DNA of 64,000 nt from Meghimatium bilineatum (lineage: Eukaryota; Mollusca; Gastropoda; Stylommatophora; Philomycidae): the NCBI GenBank assembly GCA_034231615.1, contig CM067299.1, positions 16,164,834 through 16,228,833 on the forward strand, written 5' to 3'. The position numbers and the translations under genes are program-made. Under the pieces are notes generated by a model. It saw only the letters and a program-made list of their open reading frames with translations. It did no database searches and was not told where the DNA came from. Below are positions 47,922 to 61,300 of the stretch, piece after piece (position 1 is the stretch's first letter; each line of letters opens with the position of its first letter).

Positions 47922-50900
47922 GTAAACTAAATTGGAAACTAGATTGTGTAATTAGTAATTTGTAAGAATGTAAGTTCTAGGACCTATTTTTCTTTTTTTT
48001 TTTTAAATGCTGAAGTAGTGCAAGTCCTAATAATACCTGAAACATGACGCAGCAGTTTAGGTATACCAAAAAGTCTGAAGTCTTCTTTACTTACAACTTA
48101 TGAGTAGTAACACATAAGTTTGCAACAAAAACAATTTGTGTGAAGTCCACTTTTGCTTTTAATGAATTAAACGTACTTTACACTTCATTATTTAGTGATA
48201 TCCCTGACTGATACTATAAAATACTATAATACTATTATAGTATAATAGTCTGTTATAGAATTTTCTCCCAACCTTTTTCTTAACATGCCCCACCTAAGCT
48301 TTTCTAAAATTCTGATGCTCACTCTATGTAACAGAAACATTTTTTTTTTATATTCAAAAATTGAATTAGGCCTATTTCCTAATTGAAACCTAATTACAAT
48401 TGTTCAAATTGCCCCCACTGGACAATCAAACTGCCCCCCCCCCCCGTGTGGGACGTGGCCCCACATTGGGAAATATGGGTCTATAGTCTATGCCTTGATA
48501 ATTTGATAGATGGTAACCTGTCAGAGTAGCTTAGTCTATGCCTTGATTGATGGTATCTGAGATGAGTATAACATAACTGTAGGTCTACTAGTCTACGGCT
48601 ATGTACTGTAGTTAATTTATAGTTAAGTACTACCAGATCTTGTCTTATCATCTTCATGTCCAATATTTACCTGAGTAATTTTAGGTAATCATGGCTATTA
48701 GAACAGAGGGGAGCAGTGACTTTTAAAAATATTGGCCTAGGTTATTGTGGGTTATGATAGGGTTCAAACAAAATTTTGCAAACTATTTGAGATGAGCAGC
48801 AGTGCCCATTATTTTTGATGTTCCTAATATAGGCCTAACTAAATTGGACTTTCTGGTGGAGAAATAAACACCAAAAGAGACCGGTTTTTTAAAGTCAAGA
48901 AACATGTAGTCTTTAAAAAAAACTCCACTGGAATCTTTTATTTTGAAACTCCACATCTTGCTAGCACATAAAAAAAATACTGATAATACTTAACCTACAA
49001 GACACAGATATTGCTAATAATGTGAGTTGCATTTAAACTATTTCATTTTTAAATAGGCAAAGTATCTCCCTGACATACTGGTTAAGCAAGCCATTCATCT
49101 TTTCTCAAGAGGTCACGGGTTTGAATCCTTCTTGGGATATCTTGTTTATAAAGTGAATTTTATGGGGGTCCAAGGGGTTTATATCTTGAAGCTATGGAGT
49201 TACGTGCTATGAGTGGTACTCTCTGCAGTCGACATATCACTTCATTGAGAGGTACATAATACGTATGGGGTTACTCAAGTGCAGTGAGGTAAATCCTCTA
49301 CTTTTGAACTTTTTTATTTTAATGAAATATAATTGCCTGTGTTAAAATAATGGTGTACGCCATAGGCCTATAGTTAATATGGGTTTCATCAGAAATATCA
49401 GTAGCTGTTCTATCTTTTATTATTACTTGCTGTGTTTCTTCAGTACTCAGGGCCACAAATTAAATTTAATACAGATTGAGAACACAACAATTCTGTATCA
49501 CTATATACCGCTTGACTAATACTTTAGGCTACACTAATTTACACTACTGTGTTGTGCGGACTCAATTGCCAAACTTATTCCTATTCCATGTCTCACACTT
49601 CAACACCAATGAATATAACAATAGATAACACCAAAGTGAAACAAGCCAAAGAATTTAAATATCTAGGCAGGATTTTTTCCGAAGATGGAAGACTAGACAG
49701 AAAAATAGAAACAAGGTGCCAGAAAGCAAACACAGTGACTTACCAACTTTCACCATTACTTCTTCTTCCAAATATCAAGATGGAAATTAAAAAATAAATA
49801 ATATCTACAATTCAAGATAACCTTGAACAAACATGGACTAAATGCAACCTCGGCAACACATCTGGCCTTGAAATGACAGCTTAAGCTACCACCTCTACGC
49901 TTAACGGCAGGTGTGAATGCGATCAACAATCATTCACCTGGGAAAAGACAATAGACAATAGACATTTTATTATTAATTTTCATTAGGATTATGAATTTTT
50001 ATTTTAACCCTTTCAATCCAAGCTGTTCAGGAAATAATCAGGCCTTAATTCCCTGGGCAAGGGGAATAACTCAGCACAAATCAGAAGTGATTGTGCAATA
50101 AAATTAATATAAAATACAATTTGCACTCAATTTTTATGATTCAAAGTCCGATTAACAGATAAATGGAAGAGGTACTTATCTCTTACAGTATCTTTGTTAA
50201 TGTCATGTAAGATAAGTTTACTTATCATGTATCATGTGATAGGGAAAAAAATGAGCACCAGTTTCATGTTGGCTTCATTTACTTGTGTCAGTTTGTTTGC
50301 TGATAAATGTTCAAATAAAAGTTGCAAAGCAGTCTTCCTTACACAGCATGACAACAACATTCTGTAATTGTTAACTACTCTAAACATATAGGTTTGTAAA
50401 AATGTTGTAGTATTTTGTTCAAACACAATAATTCTAAAGGTCTTCCATCATGAATTTTGTTGGCCATTTTGTGATACTAGTTCTGGAACGAATACTTGAA
50501 TTTTCCTAATTGATCGGCAAAAAAAGTGAAACATTTTCATAAGAATTACGCATATCAACAAAAGCTCAAATAATCATATAATTTTTATTTGTGCATAGAA
50601 ACATTTTAAACTTTCCAAATAGTTGCAAAAATGGATATACTTTACAAAACAGTCAACTTTAGATGATAGTCACATGTTCCTGAGTCTTTTTAGGCATACT
50701 GTTTTGTTTTAGAGTTTTGCGGTCATTAGACATATGTTTTATTGAATACTTTCCTCTAATGTACTACTATTTCTGCTCTAAACAAGAAAATAGACACATA
50801 CTCTAGAAATTAAATTCTACACATTTTGATGAATAGTACATCACTGTAGGTTTACAAATACATAAAATATTACAAAAGGCTAACTGTAACTTGGAAAATG

Positions 50901-52330
50901 TAAGGTTTTTTTGCAAATTCTTCAAGCATGTCAAAAAACACGGAAATCGTCACAAAATGTTTATTTGTACATAGAAACATAGTTGCACAAATGGTTATAA
51001 TATACAAAACAATTAACTTTAGATGCTAGAGCCGTAAACCAATGTCTGACATAAAAATATTAAAAAAATTTTTTATTAAAAAAACTTTTTGATTATGTTT
51101 TATCAGAAACTTTCTTCTAGTATACTTTTTCCACTTTTCAAACAAGATAATAAACACATGTCCTGAAAATATCATTCAGTACTGCACATTGTGATGTATA
51201 GCACATCACTGTATGTTTGCAAATAAAAAATTATTTCACATAGACTAAATGTAACCACACTCTTAATTTCAAGATTCCAGAAATAAGATATGCAGATGAC
51301 ACAGTCCTCCTTACTACACATCCTGAGGGACTGAAACAGCTAATCATAACAACATAGAAATACAATGACATACAAAATTTATATCTAAACACACAGAATA
51401 AAAATTATGACAACAGACAGAACATAGATCAAATCTATAATCAAAATAGATAATGTAGAACTGGAATGTTAAACACATTCAAATATCTGGGGGAAAATAT
51501 ACCGTAAATAGCTCTGGAGATTTTTCAGTTGAGATTTTCAATTCAAAAGAAGACTCGCAATTGCAACACAAAAAATTTACTCAAATGAGAAAGCCATGAC
51601 AAAGTAGTAATAACAACAACTAAAATAACCTTTTTAAGATCATGTGTTTTTCCAGTGGCAACACATGGATGCAAGACTTGGACTTCAAACAAGACAATAT
51701 CCAAAAGGATAAATTCATTTGAAATGACGTGCTACAGAAAGATCCTACGAATATCATGCACAGAGAAAAAGAAGATCATAGATATTTTGAAATTTCTGAA
51801 ACTAAATGAAGGGTGGCCTTTGATACATTTCATAAGAAAAAAGCTACAGTATTTTGGACAAAGACATGATGGCTTCGAAAGGCTGATTCTGGATGGCAGA
51901 GTGCCAGGGAATAGAGAAGAAGAGGAAGACTAAGAAGAGAAGACATCAAAGAATGCATGAATGTCTCTGGCCATCTCAGGCCTGTTTGCCCAGGGCAGAG
52001 AGGTGTTAGAGTATCCACGACAGAGACAACGTTCTGGAAAAAATGTGTCACTTGATATATATAATCTGTAGGTCTTTCCTTTCCTATCAATTTTTTCATA
52101 CCAGTAATTGTTTTGATATTCAAGTAACAGTTGGATAATGGGTATAATATGGGAAGAAGTGCTTGCATTCCAACTTGTTAATATGTGCAGTTTCATTCTA
52201 ACTTTATTATAGTATGCACAGCGTTCGTGTCATCACTGAAATTACATCACCGGCAGACTGTTGCCACGGAAACAAAATAGCTAATTTAATCGAAGATGTC
52301 TGTTTACTGAGCTTCAAAAATCAGTAAAAC

Positions 52331-52368
<38 letters not shown>

Positions 52369-55300
52369 CCTCTCTCTCACAACCTCAACCCAACTCTAAT
52401 CGTAACCCACACCTTAAGACTATACATCCTCCCCAAACAAAAATATGCCTACTACATTAAAAAAAAGGTATATAATAAATGTAATATTTATGCTAACACT
52501 GCTTACCTTCCCCTACTTCATTTCATTAAATGATGTTGGCTGAGTTTTTGTCAAGCTTGTGGTGCGTTTCTTTAATAATGTAGGCCCCTCTTCCTGTATT
52601 GAAAGGATAATGTTTATTTCTTGGTACTTGCGCTAATGCTGATACTTTTAGCGAACTAAAATGAACTGACCACTTACAAAGAGTACTCTCACTGCATAGG
52701 TATATTTTCCATTGTTATTGTCTGTCAGATGTGCAGACTATTGTTGAAAAGTCTGATCATGTCACGTCTCGTCACTTTCCTCTCTTCTCGACAGCTTTTT
52801 GCATAAATCTAGACCCTGAAGTTCCTGCATGATAGCATGATTCAGTTGTTTCTTGAAAGTCTTCTTTTTAAACTGGTCCTAATTATGAACAGGCATGTCA
52901 CAGGAAAATATATAATCGTGAATCTATGTTGATAGCATTACAGACGGCATCATAAAGGTCAAGAAAATTTAATTGTGGTTAGCTTTGAAGTTTGCGATCA
53001 GCGTGTAGTACTGGGACCAGTTCTCTGTTATGGCTGGCCTACTAGCGATATGGGTACAGACTTCCACTGTTCAGTGGAGATGGTTAAAAACCATGAACAT
53101 ATCAGTTACCATAGCCGAAGTCAGATGTGTAGGCCATTGGCACAAATAGAACGTTTACAATGCATTTCTATTCTCTGGACTACATCCTGCTGGAAATCTA
53201 GTAGGACCATTGTTCTACTACAAATGTGATCTGGTGCAAGTTTGAGAATGATGCACCTTTTCAACATTTAAAAAAAAAAACATCAAAAAACATCAGCCTT
53301 CCATTTTTGCTTCAATAAGAAACATAAGATGAGTCTTCAATAAGATGGCTGGGTTAAGTCATCTGTCACTTATATAGCTGTCTCCTTCCTTATCTTTTAC
53401 TTGAGGATAAAGTCGAGGAGAGGCAAGCAAGTGGTGGACAGATATACAAATGGTAAACATCATGAAATGGACAGGTTACAGTTTAGTGCACCACCACGAC
53501 AAGATAAGGGATTGTTGGAGGTCCGTTACAAACCTTGTTACAGAAACAGCACTTGATGGTGATGACTTTATCCCAAGACCTTCCTCAAATGGTATCTAAT
53601 AAATGGTCTTCTTCATTGCTGTCCACACTGCTACAGATATTTCAGAACCCAGACTGAACTCCTCAGTCATCTGACTCACAAACAGCAAATCTGACATTTT
53701 TCAATGACATGCTCATCTTCGCTAGCGAAGACGAAACATTATCGAACGTCTCCTTACAGAATGTGCTTTTTCCCCCAAGTATATCTGTGCTCTCATTGTG
53801 TATGTTTCTGTGACATTTGATTAATGTTTCCAGTTCTGTGCATAACCCTCCTTATACTTTACAAATGCTTGCTATGGTTCGGTGAGCCTATTCTGCTTCA
53901 GAGCCTATTCATTCCTCTGTAATAGGGACCCAAGTATCAATGCAGTAATTTTTTTGTTCTGTGTTTCCTCATTTAAACAAAAATATTTTTTGTAAAATGT
54001 TATTTTAATGAAGTCTCAAATTTTAGATATAAAAAAAAATTAAACTCTGTTCTGTCTGAGTCTTTGTTCTGTCTTTCATGGTCCACAGCCTTATCAAGGC
54101 ACTTCAACACAAAACCGTCAGCTGCCAAAAAGAGCGGAACAATAGTACTGGGAACAGCCATAGCTGGGTTTACAGGTTATGGAGTCTACAAATACTTGGG
54201 CCATAATAAGGATGATTTGTTGAAGCATGTTCAAGAAGTTGTCGCATCACCTACCCTTACAGCAGCCTCTCCACCAAGTAGTCAACCATCTGTAAGCATT
54301 TTTGTAATGCATATTTCCCATCTCTGTTGAATAATGTGCTTTTTTGTTTAGTTCATATTAAATATATATAAAATGTTATAGAAATAGTTTTAAAATACAT
54401 TAACATTGACACGTATGGGCATCTTACTACTATATAGTACAGTGTATAAGCAAAGAGTTAAGAGAAACATTGATCTACTACTGAGGTAGGGGGATGTTTT
54501 ATTTACGAGGCGTGTTCAAATGAAAACGGGACTTGTTACACCACGCGTGATAGAGCGCACTGATATTGATGAAATTTTGCACTAGTAATGAGTATCCAAT
54601 AATTTACATACGGTCACGTGTTCATCTTCCCAGCATGCATATGTGCTGCAGAAGACTGTTAACAATATGGCGGGTGTGATTCCGAACCCGTCCAAAGTGA
54701 ATCAGCGTGCTGTGATCCAGTTTCTTTCATTTGAAGGATGTCAAGCAGTAGACATTCATCGGAGAATGAAGGCAGCATATGGTGACAAATGTTTGTCGAG
54801 GACCAGAGTGATGGAGTGGGTGCGTATGTTTAAAGACGGACGTGAGTTAACGGCAGATCTTGCACGGCCAGGTCAGGCGCATATTGTTGCAACAGAAGAA
54901 GCCATAGCCGTGCTTGATAAAGCAGTACTGACTGACCGTCGTCGGAGCATTCGTTCGCTTCCAGAAGAATTCCATATGTCAATTGGGACAGCCCACATGG
55001 TTGTTCGGAAGAAATTGAACTATCGGAAGGTGTGTTCACAGTGGGTCCCACGGATGTTGACTGACCACCATAAGGAAGAACGGATGGTGTGGAGTTTGAA
55101 CCACCTGATGCGTTACAACGCTCGTCCGCACGTCGCAAAAATTGTGCAGGAAACATTGGCAAAGAAGAATTGGGAAGTTCTTCATCACCCAGCCTATAGT
55201 CCCGATTTATCCCCGTGTGATTTCCATTTGTTCGGACCGTTGAAGAAAGCACTAAAGGGACAGCGATTCAACAGCGACGCAGACGTGAAGACAGCGGTGA

Positions 55301-58300
55301 CCACATGGTTCAGAGAACAGCCACGCAACTTTTTCTCGGACGGCATTCGACGTCTACCTAAACAGTGGGATGCTTGCCTAAATGCATACGGAGATTTTTT
55401 CTGATGAACCCAGGTGCATTCTTATTCACAAGTGGTTGCTTTGTTCAATTCCGTTGAAAATATTAAATTGCGTATGATACTTTTTAAATAAATCCACAAG
55501 TCCCGTTTTCATTTGAACACGCCTCGTAAATGATATACCGGTACGTCATTTGGTTATACACACACACTGAAATATAACAGAAATAGGCTTACCTGTACAT
55601 TTTGAGAGTTGCTGCATTCAACACAAAACTAATTCAAATTCTTAAAAACTAGAATCAGCGTCTGAATTCCTATACCATTATTGGAATTGATCCTCTGTCA
55701 ATGGAGTACTGTTTGTCATCAGAAGACATCCACTAAATCAGTTTGTCCTAAAGTCTGTTCTTAAATGGTTTGTTGACCTGTGGCATTATTTTTCTACTGT
55801 GTGCTATATACACTGTTTGGTTTAGGTATGTTGATTGTCATCTTCGCACGACAGACATGTCCATTGGTACTCAGATCTTTGCTTCAGTAAATCTCTCAGA
55901 ATGTATAGGGTAATTGACACTGACATTCTGTTCAGTGTTAGTTGTGTGTTAGTTTTTAAATTTTTGTGATGTGTTCTCTCCTTGCTACACCAATCCTCAC
56001 TCCCAATTCATGCATTCTCAATATTGACTCATGTTCATTGATCTCAAAATCCTCCAATTGTGCAGACTCTCATAGAGCATTGAGTACGGTACGGTATGTC
56101 TGCTCTATTCATAGGTTGACCACTTGTTAGTAGAACCAGCCAACTTGTTGGCTCACTCATTTCCCTCCACACCTGTGTGTCCAGACGCAAAGATGAAAGT
56201 GATTTTATGAATCATAGTATGCATGCATGAGGATAGGCTTGCGATTCCAGCCAGTTTAGGGCATTCATTACAGCAAATACCTCCATTGTTGACTACTTTT
56301 TGCTGCAGCAAAGGTCCCACTTGCATCGTGAACTATTCTTCCATGTGATCTGGTGGAAAGATCTGCACGGTCACATGCATGTTTGTGACGGATGACTGAT
56401 CCATCTGTGTAAATCACATCTATGTCATGAACATGTTAGCAGATGAGTACCTTGAACTCAGTGTCAACACTCTCAGAATTATGATCTCTGTGCTCTTTAT
56501 TGAATATAATGATGGCCTTTTAAACCCCTGGAAAATTGTTGCGACAGGTGTACATTCCTCACCTATGTACACATTTTTTGCCGCTGATAATCACATAAAG
56601 AAATAGAAAAGTAAAGTATTCTTACTCTGCTTATACACCGGTCTGCTTATACACCGGTCTGCTTATACACCAGTCTGCTTATACACCGGTCTGCTTATGC
56701 ACCGGTCTGCTTATACACTATAATATACAGTAATAAATCATCACAAAGCCATATGCTAATGATTGTTTGCTCATTTTCACTCTAGTTGCCGAAATCGGAT
56801 GTGCTAGGCCTACAAGGCGCATAACGGTGGCACAACGTAATCACGCTCCCGGCGTAAATCGCACGGATATCCGTGATGGTTACAATGGAGCGAACGCAAA
56901 ACAAACAAACAAACATTCACTCTAGTTATCACTAGTATTTTTCTTCTTCTTCAGCGTTCATTCTCAAACTCCCGCTGGATCTCTTGTAGCAGGACAATGG
57001 TCCTACTAGATTTCCAGCAGGATGTAGTCCAGAGAATGGAAAAGCATAGTGTCGCCGTTTAATTTGTGCCAATGGCCCGACACATCCGTCTTCGACAGAA
57101 TCTCTAGTATAACAACACAGATGCTTTTGCAGATTTAACTCTATGTTGTGCTACCATATACAGCACAGGTGTGCTATTTTGAAAATCTCAGCCTAGCACA
57201 TCGGAATCCAATATAGGACACCACATTAGTATTGAGTTTGCCAAATAGTGCATGTCCCAAACATATCCCTTAAATACTGACATTTTTATCTCTGGAAGTT
57301 CATTTTTAGATAAGGAAGCGCTCTTCAGTAAAGTGGGACATGGATTGCTTACTTATTCTTAGGTGATACCTCTGTAAAGAAATCTTGTGATCCAAGATTG
57401 AGTCTCAGCAATTGTAGTGACACATATATCACACTTTTTTGGGGGGTGGGGGGATCTCCCTGGCATAGTGGTTAAGCTGTTTACCTTGTGTTCAAGAGGT
57501 CACGGGTTCGAATCCGGCTCGTGTCATCTTGTTTATAAGGTGGATTTTTTTCGGAGATCCCTGTGGATTATCACTTGAAGCTACGGAGTTACGTGTTATG
57601 AGTGGTACTCTCGGCAGACGGCGTGCCGCTTCGTTGAGATGGGCGGAGTACATATGGGAAACCGAGTATAGTGAAGTCAATCTTCTACGGCTTTTAAACC
57701 CTTTTTTTGTAATATCACACTTTTTATTTTACTGGAAGCATGTTATATTGAGAGAGCATTGCTTGAAGTATTTGGTTGGTTGCTTCTGCTTCCACTCACT
57801 TTCATCAGATTTTGTACATGCCTCAAGCACCATCCTACAACACAGAAATAGAGATGACAGAGATTAGACTGAGAGATTAGACGCAGGCAGTGGCTATCTG
57901 ACATATTCATTCAGGTCACTGTCAATGTGTGTTCCTTCAGCTGATAATAAGCTGCTTTTGGATGTGGTGCTGAGAAATGCTACTTGTCTTGTGATACATA
58001 CAAATCTTCTTTACTAATCAACATCTGCAGTTTGCTCTTGATCCCTAAGCATCGGGGTGGACAAATATGTAGTGTCTGGGCTGGATGTTGCGCTTACAGG
58101 ACAAGGATTGTGATGTGAATCTAGTCTCTCACAATCGAGGTGCAGCTGATGCTGCAGAAGCTGCTGTCCTGTCTGATATTAAACTTCTAGCATATATCCT
58201 CTCATGCTCAAACATATATCCTCTCATGCTCAAACATATATCCTCTCATGCACAAACATATATCCTCTCATGCACAAACATATATCCTCTCATCCACAAA

Positions 58301-61300
58301 CATATATCCTCTCATGCACAAACATATATCCTCTCATGCACAAACATGCTATAGTAATATTTTGCATGGTGCCTCTGTTAAAAAAAGAGCTAGATATGGG
58401 ATCGATCGAGTGCGTGGCAGTATGACCAGGTCTCTCCTTTCTCTTTTCTTGTCTAATATATGCAATTGCATTATGTCCCATTTATCCATCTTCAACACTG
58501 CGAGTAACGGTGCTTTTGAGGAAAACCTGCTTGCTCTCTCATTACTGTTTTCACTTGGTCACTATTTGCTATCTCATTACTGTTTTCACTTGGTCACTAT
58601 TTGCTATCTCATTACTGTTGTCACTTGGTCACTATTTGCTCTCTCATTACTGTTGTCACTTGGTCACTATTTGCTCTCTCATTACTGTTTTCACTTGGTC
58701 ACTATTTGCTATCTCATTACTTATCACTTGGTCACTATTTGCTCTCTCATTACTTATCACTTGGTCACTATTTGCTCTCTCATTACTGTTTTCACTTGGT
58801 CACTATTTGCTCTTTCATTAATGTTGTCACTTGGTCACTATTTGCTCTCTCATTACTGTTGTCACTTGGTCACTATTTGCTCTCTCATCACTTATCACTT
58901 GGTCACTATTTGCTCTCTCATCACTTATCACTTGGTCACTATTTGCTCTCTCATCACTTATCACTTGGTCACTATTTTCTCTCTCATCACTTATCACTTG
59001 GTCACTATTTGCTCTCTCATCAATTATCACTTGGTCACTATTTGCTCTCTCATCACTTATCACTTGGTCACTATTTGCTCTCTCATCACTTATCACTTGG
59101 TCACTATTTGCTCTCTCATCACTTATCACTTGGTCACTATTTGCTCTCTCATTACTTTTGTCACTTGGTCACTATTTGCTCTCACATCACTTATCACTTG
59201 GTCACTATTTGCTCTCTCATCACTTATCACTTGGTCACTATTTGCTCTCTCATTATTGTTGTCACTTGATCATTGTTTGCTCTCTCATTACTGTTGTCAC
59301 AGTCTGATCTACAAGCCCTCGAAAACTGAAATCTAACAGCAGAAAAAATCTGAATGCAAGTTCTGATAAACTGTTGAAAAAGGGAGTAAGTATGCCTCAA
59401 CCAGGAACTGCCACCAATCATAGAATGGCAAAACATATGATCCGCAAAACTGTGAACTACAGTGGATGGTTCCTTCAAAAGGAAGAGTATTATATGCAGA
59501 CATGTCCTAACCAAATCTCCATGACAGCATAAAAATCTACACAGCAAAGAGCACACCACAATATTTAGATAATACATGTACGCCTTAACAAAAACTTACA
59601 AAGAGTTACTGCTACCATACACCATACTGTGATCACTGCAACAGACAAGAGGAGGAATCTGAAACAGTCTTGTTGAGTGCCCTTCACTATAAGACCTGAG
59701 GAAACAACTATTACCATCAAACCCCTCCGTCACTGACACCCTCTCTACAGATATAATACCACAAGACATGGAAGAAAGAGCAAAAGCTCACAACTGTAAT
59801 CGAATAAATTGGCAATCGGTAAATGCTATGATTTGATAATGTACAAAATATATTTTTTCTATTTCAGCGTTCATTCTCAAACTCTCGCTGATCTCTCTTA
59901 TAACAGGACAATGTCCTACTAGATTTCCAGCAAGATGTAGTCCAGAGAATGGAAATGTGTTGTGTCGCCGTTTCATTTGTGCCTATGGCCCGACACATCC
60001 GTTTTTGTTGGTAAAAAAATATAAGAAATTACAGTTTTCCAAGACCATCATCATCAGGTGCCATGCTGGCTGGCGTAGGGGTCATGGCTCTCCACAGCTC
60101 TCTGTCCACAGTATTATGTATCAAGATCGTTGTTGTTTCTTTGCCGTGCCAGGCTGTCAAACTGTCTAATATTTTCTCACGTTGTTGCCCTCTGTCTCTG
60201 TACCATCATGATAAAGATTTCTAAAGCTTCAATGAACAAAATTGAAAAGTATATTATGCTTGAAATTTGGTTATACCATATGTGCAACAAGTTGTCTTTT
60301 ACTCAGAAATTATTCCAGTTACATAAATAAATTAATATCTTTCAAAAGGTATGGTCCCAGGGCAAAGATCATGCTTTGTACTTGTGGATCAACCTTAAAC
60401 CTACAGCAAACAGTAAAGAAGTGGCAAAAGTAGCTGCAAAACTTCAGAAATTTGTGGATACAGTTGTGAACCCTTCATTGAGAGACGAGACAGATGAGGT
60501 GTGGGCAGGTGTGGGATTTGGACCCAATTTTTATGCCCAGGTAAGGATATGTGGTATTCTCATCATCATCATCAAGTGCCATCTCCGCAACGAAGATTGG
60601 CTCCAACTGATTTCCAACATCCTTTGTCTCTTGTTTTGGTGGTGCACTCTGCTAGACTGTAACTTGTCCATCTTGCGATGCTACTCTCCCACTTATATCT
60701 CTGCCCACCTCTTGCTAGCTTCCCTTGATTTTACTACCCTCAAGTAAGGTCTCCAACAAGGTGTCATGATTTTTAATCTGTCCAAAATATTTTATTTGCC
60801 TGATCTTTATTTCTCTTAATAATTCTTTCTTCATAGTAAGTGTTGTCACAGTGCCACTAATCTCTTCTCCCCTTTAATAAGTCAGATGTTTTGATTTGTA
60901 CTTTGTTATGCAGCTATACCTTGTTTTAAAGATTTGTTATGAAACTGTTTCATGGATTGCTGCCAACCATGTTTAAGTGGGGACAGAAAGAGAAGAAAAT
61001 ATGAACATTGTTACTCGTCATGCATGTTGTAAGAGACATCTAAGAAGATTTGGGAATGGGGTTAGCTGTTCCATCCCATAGAGAAACAAAGTGACCCAGA
61101 GACTATGCTGAAGTCTGATATGTCAGGCTGAAGGGTGCAGATATAGCAGTCAAATTGTAAACTATGACACAATGATTTCTGTTCGTCAGACTACATCCTG
61201 CTAATCTGCAGGAGTTTGATGATGAAGATCGATGGCTAAAGAGATTTAATTCAGAAATGGATAAAAGTTCACAGCTGTTATTATGACCGGGGTTTCTGAA

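Noticed and set aside
54830-55252. 140-codon minus-strand ORF
   Set aside because: Antisense shadow of the mariner transposase.
57460-57530. Functional tRNA gene
   Set aside because: A and B boxes are present but the acceptor stem does not pair and two more copies share a non-tRNA body, so it is a SINE.
58248-59336. 362-codon open reading frame and its overlapping frames on both strands
   Set aside because: Entirely made of 22-bp and 33/35-bp tandem repeats without stops; no domain, no start context, inside a DyP intron.
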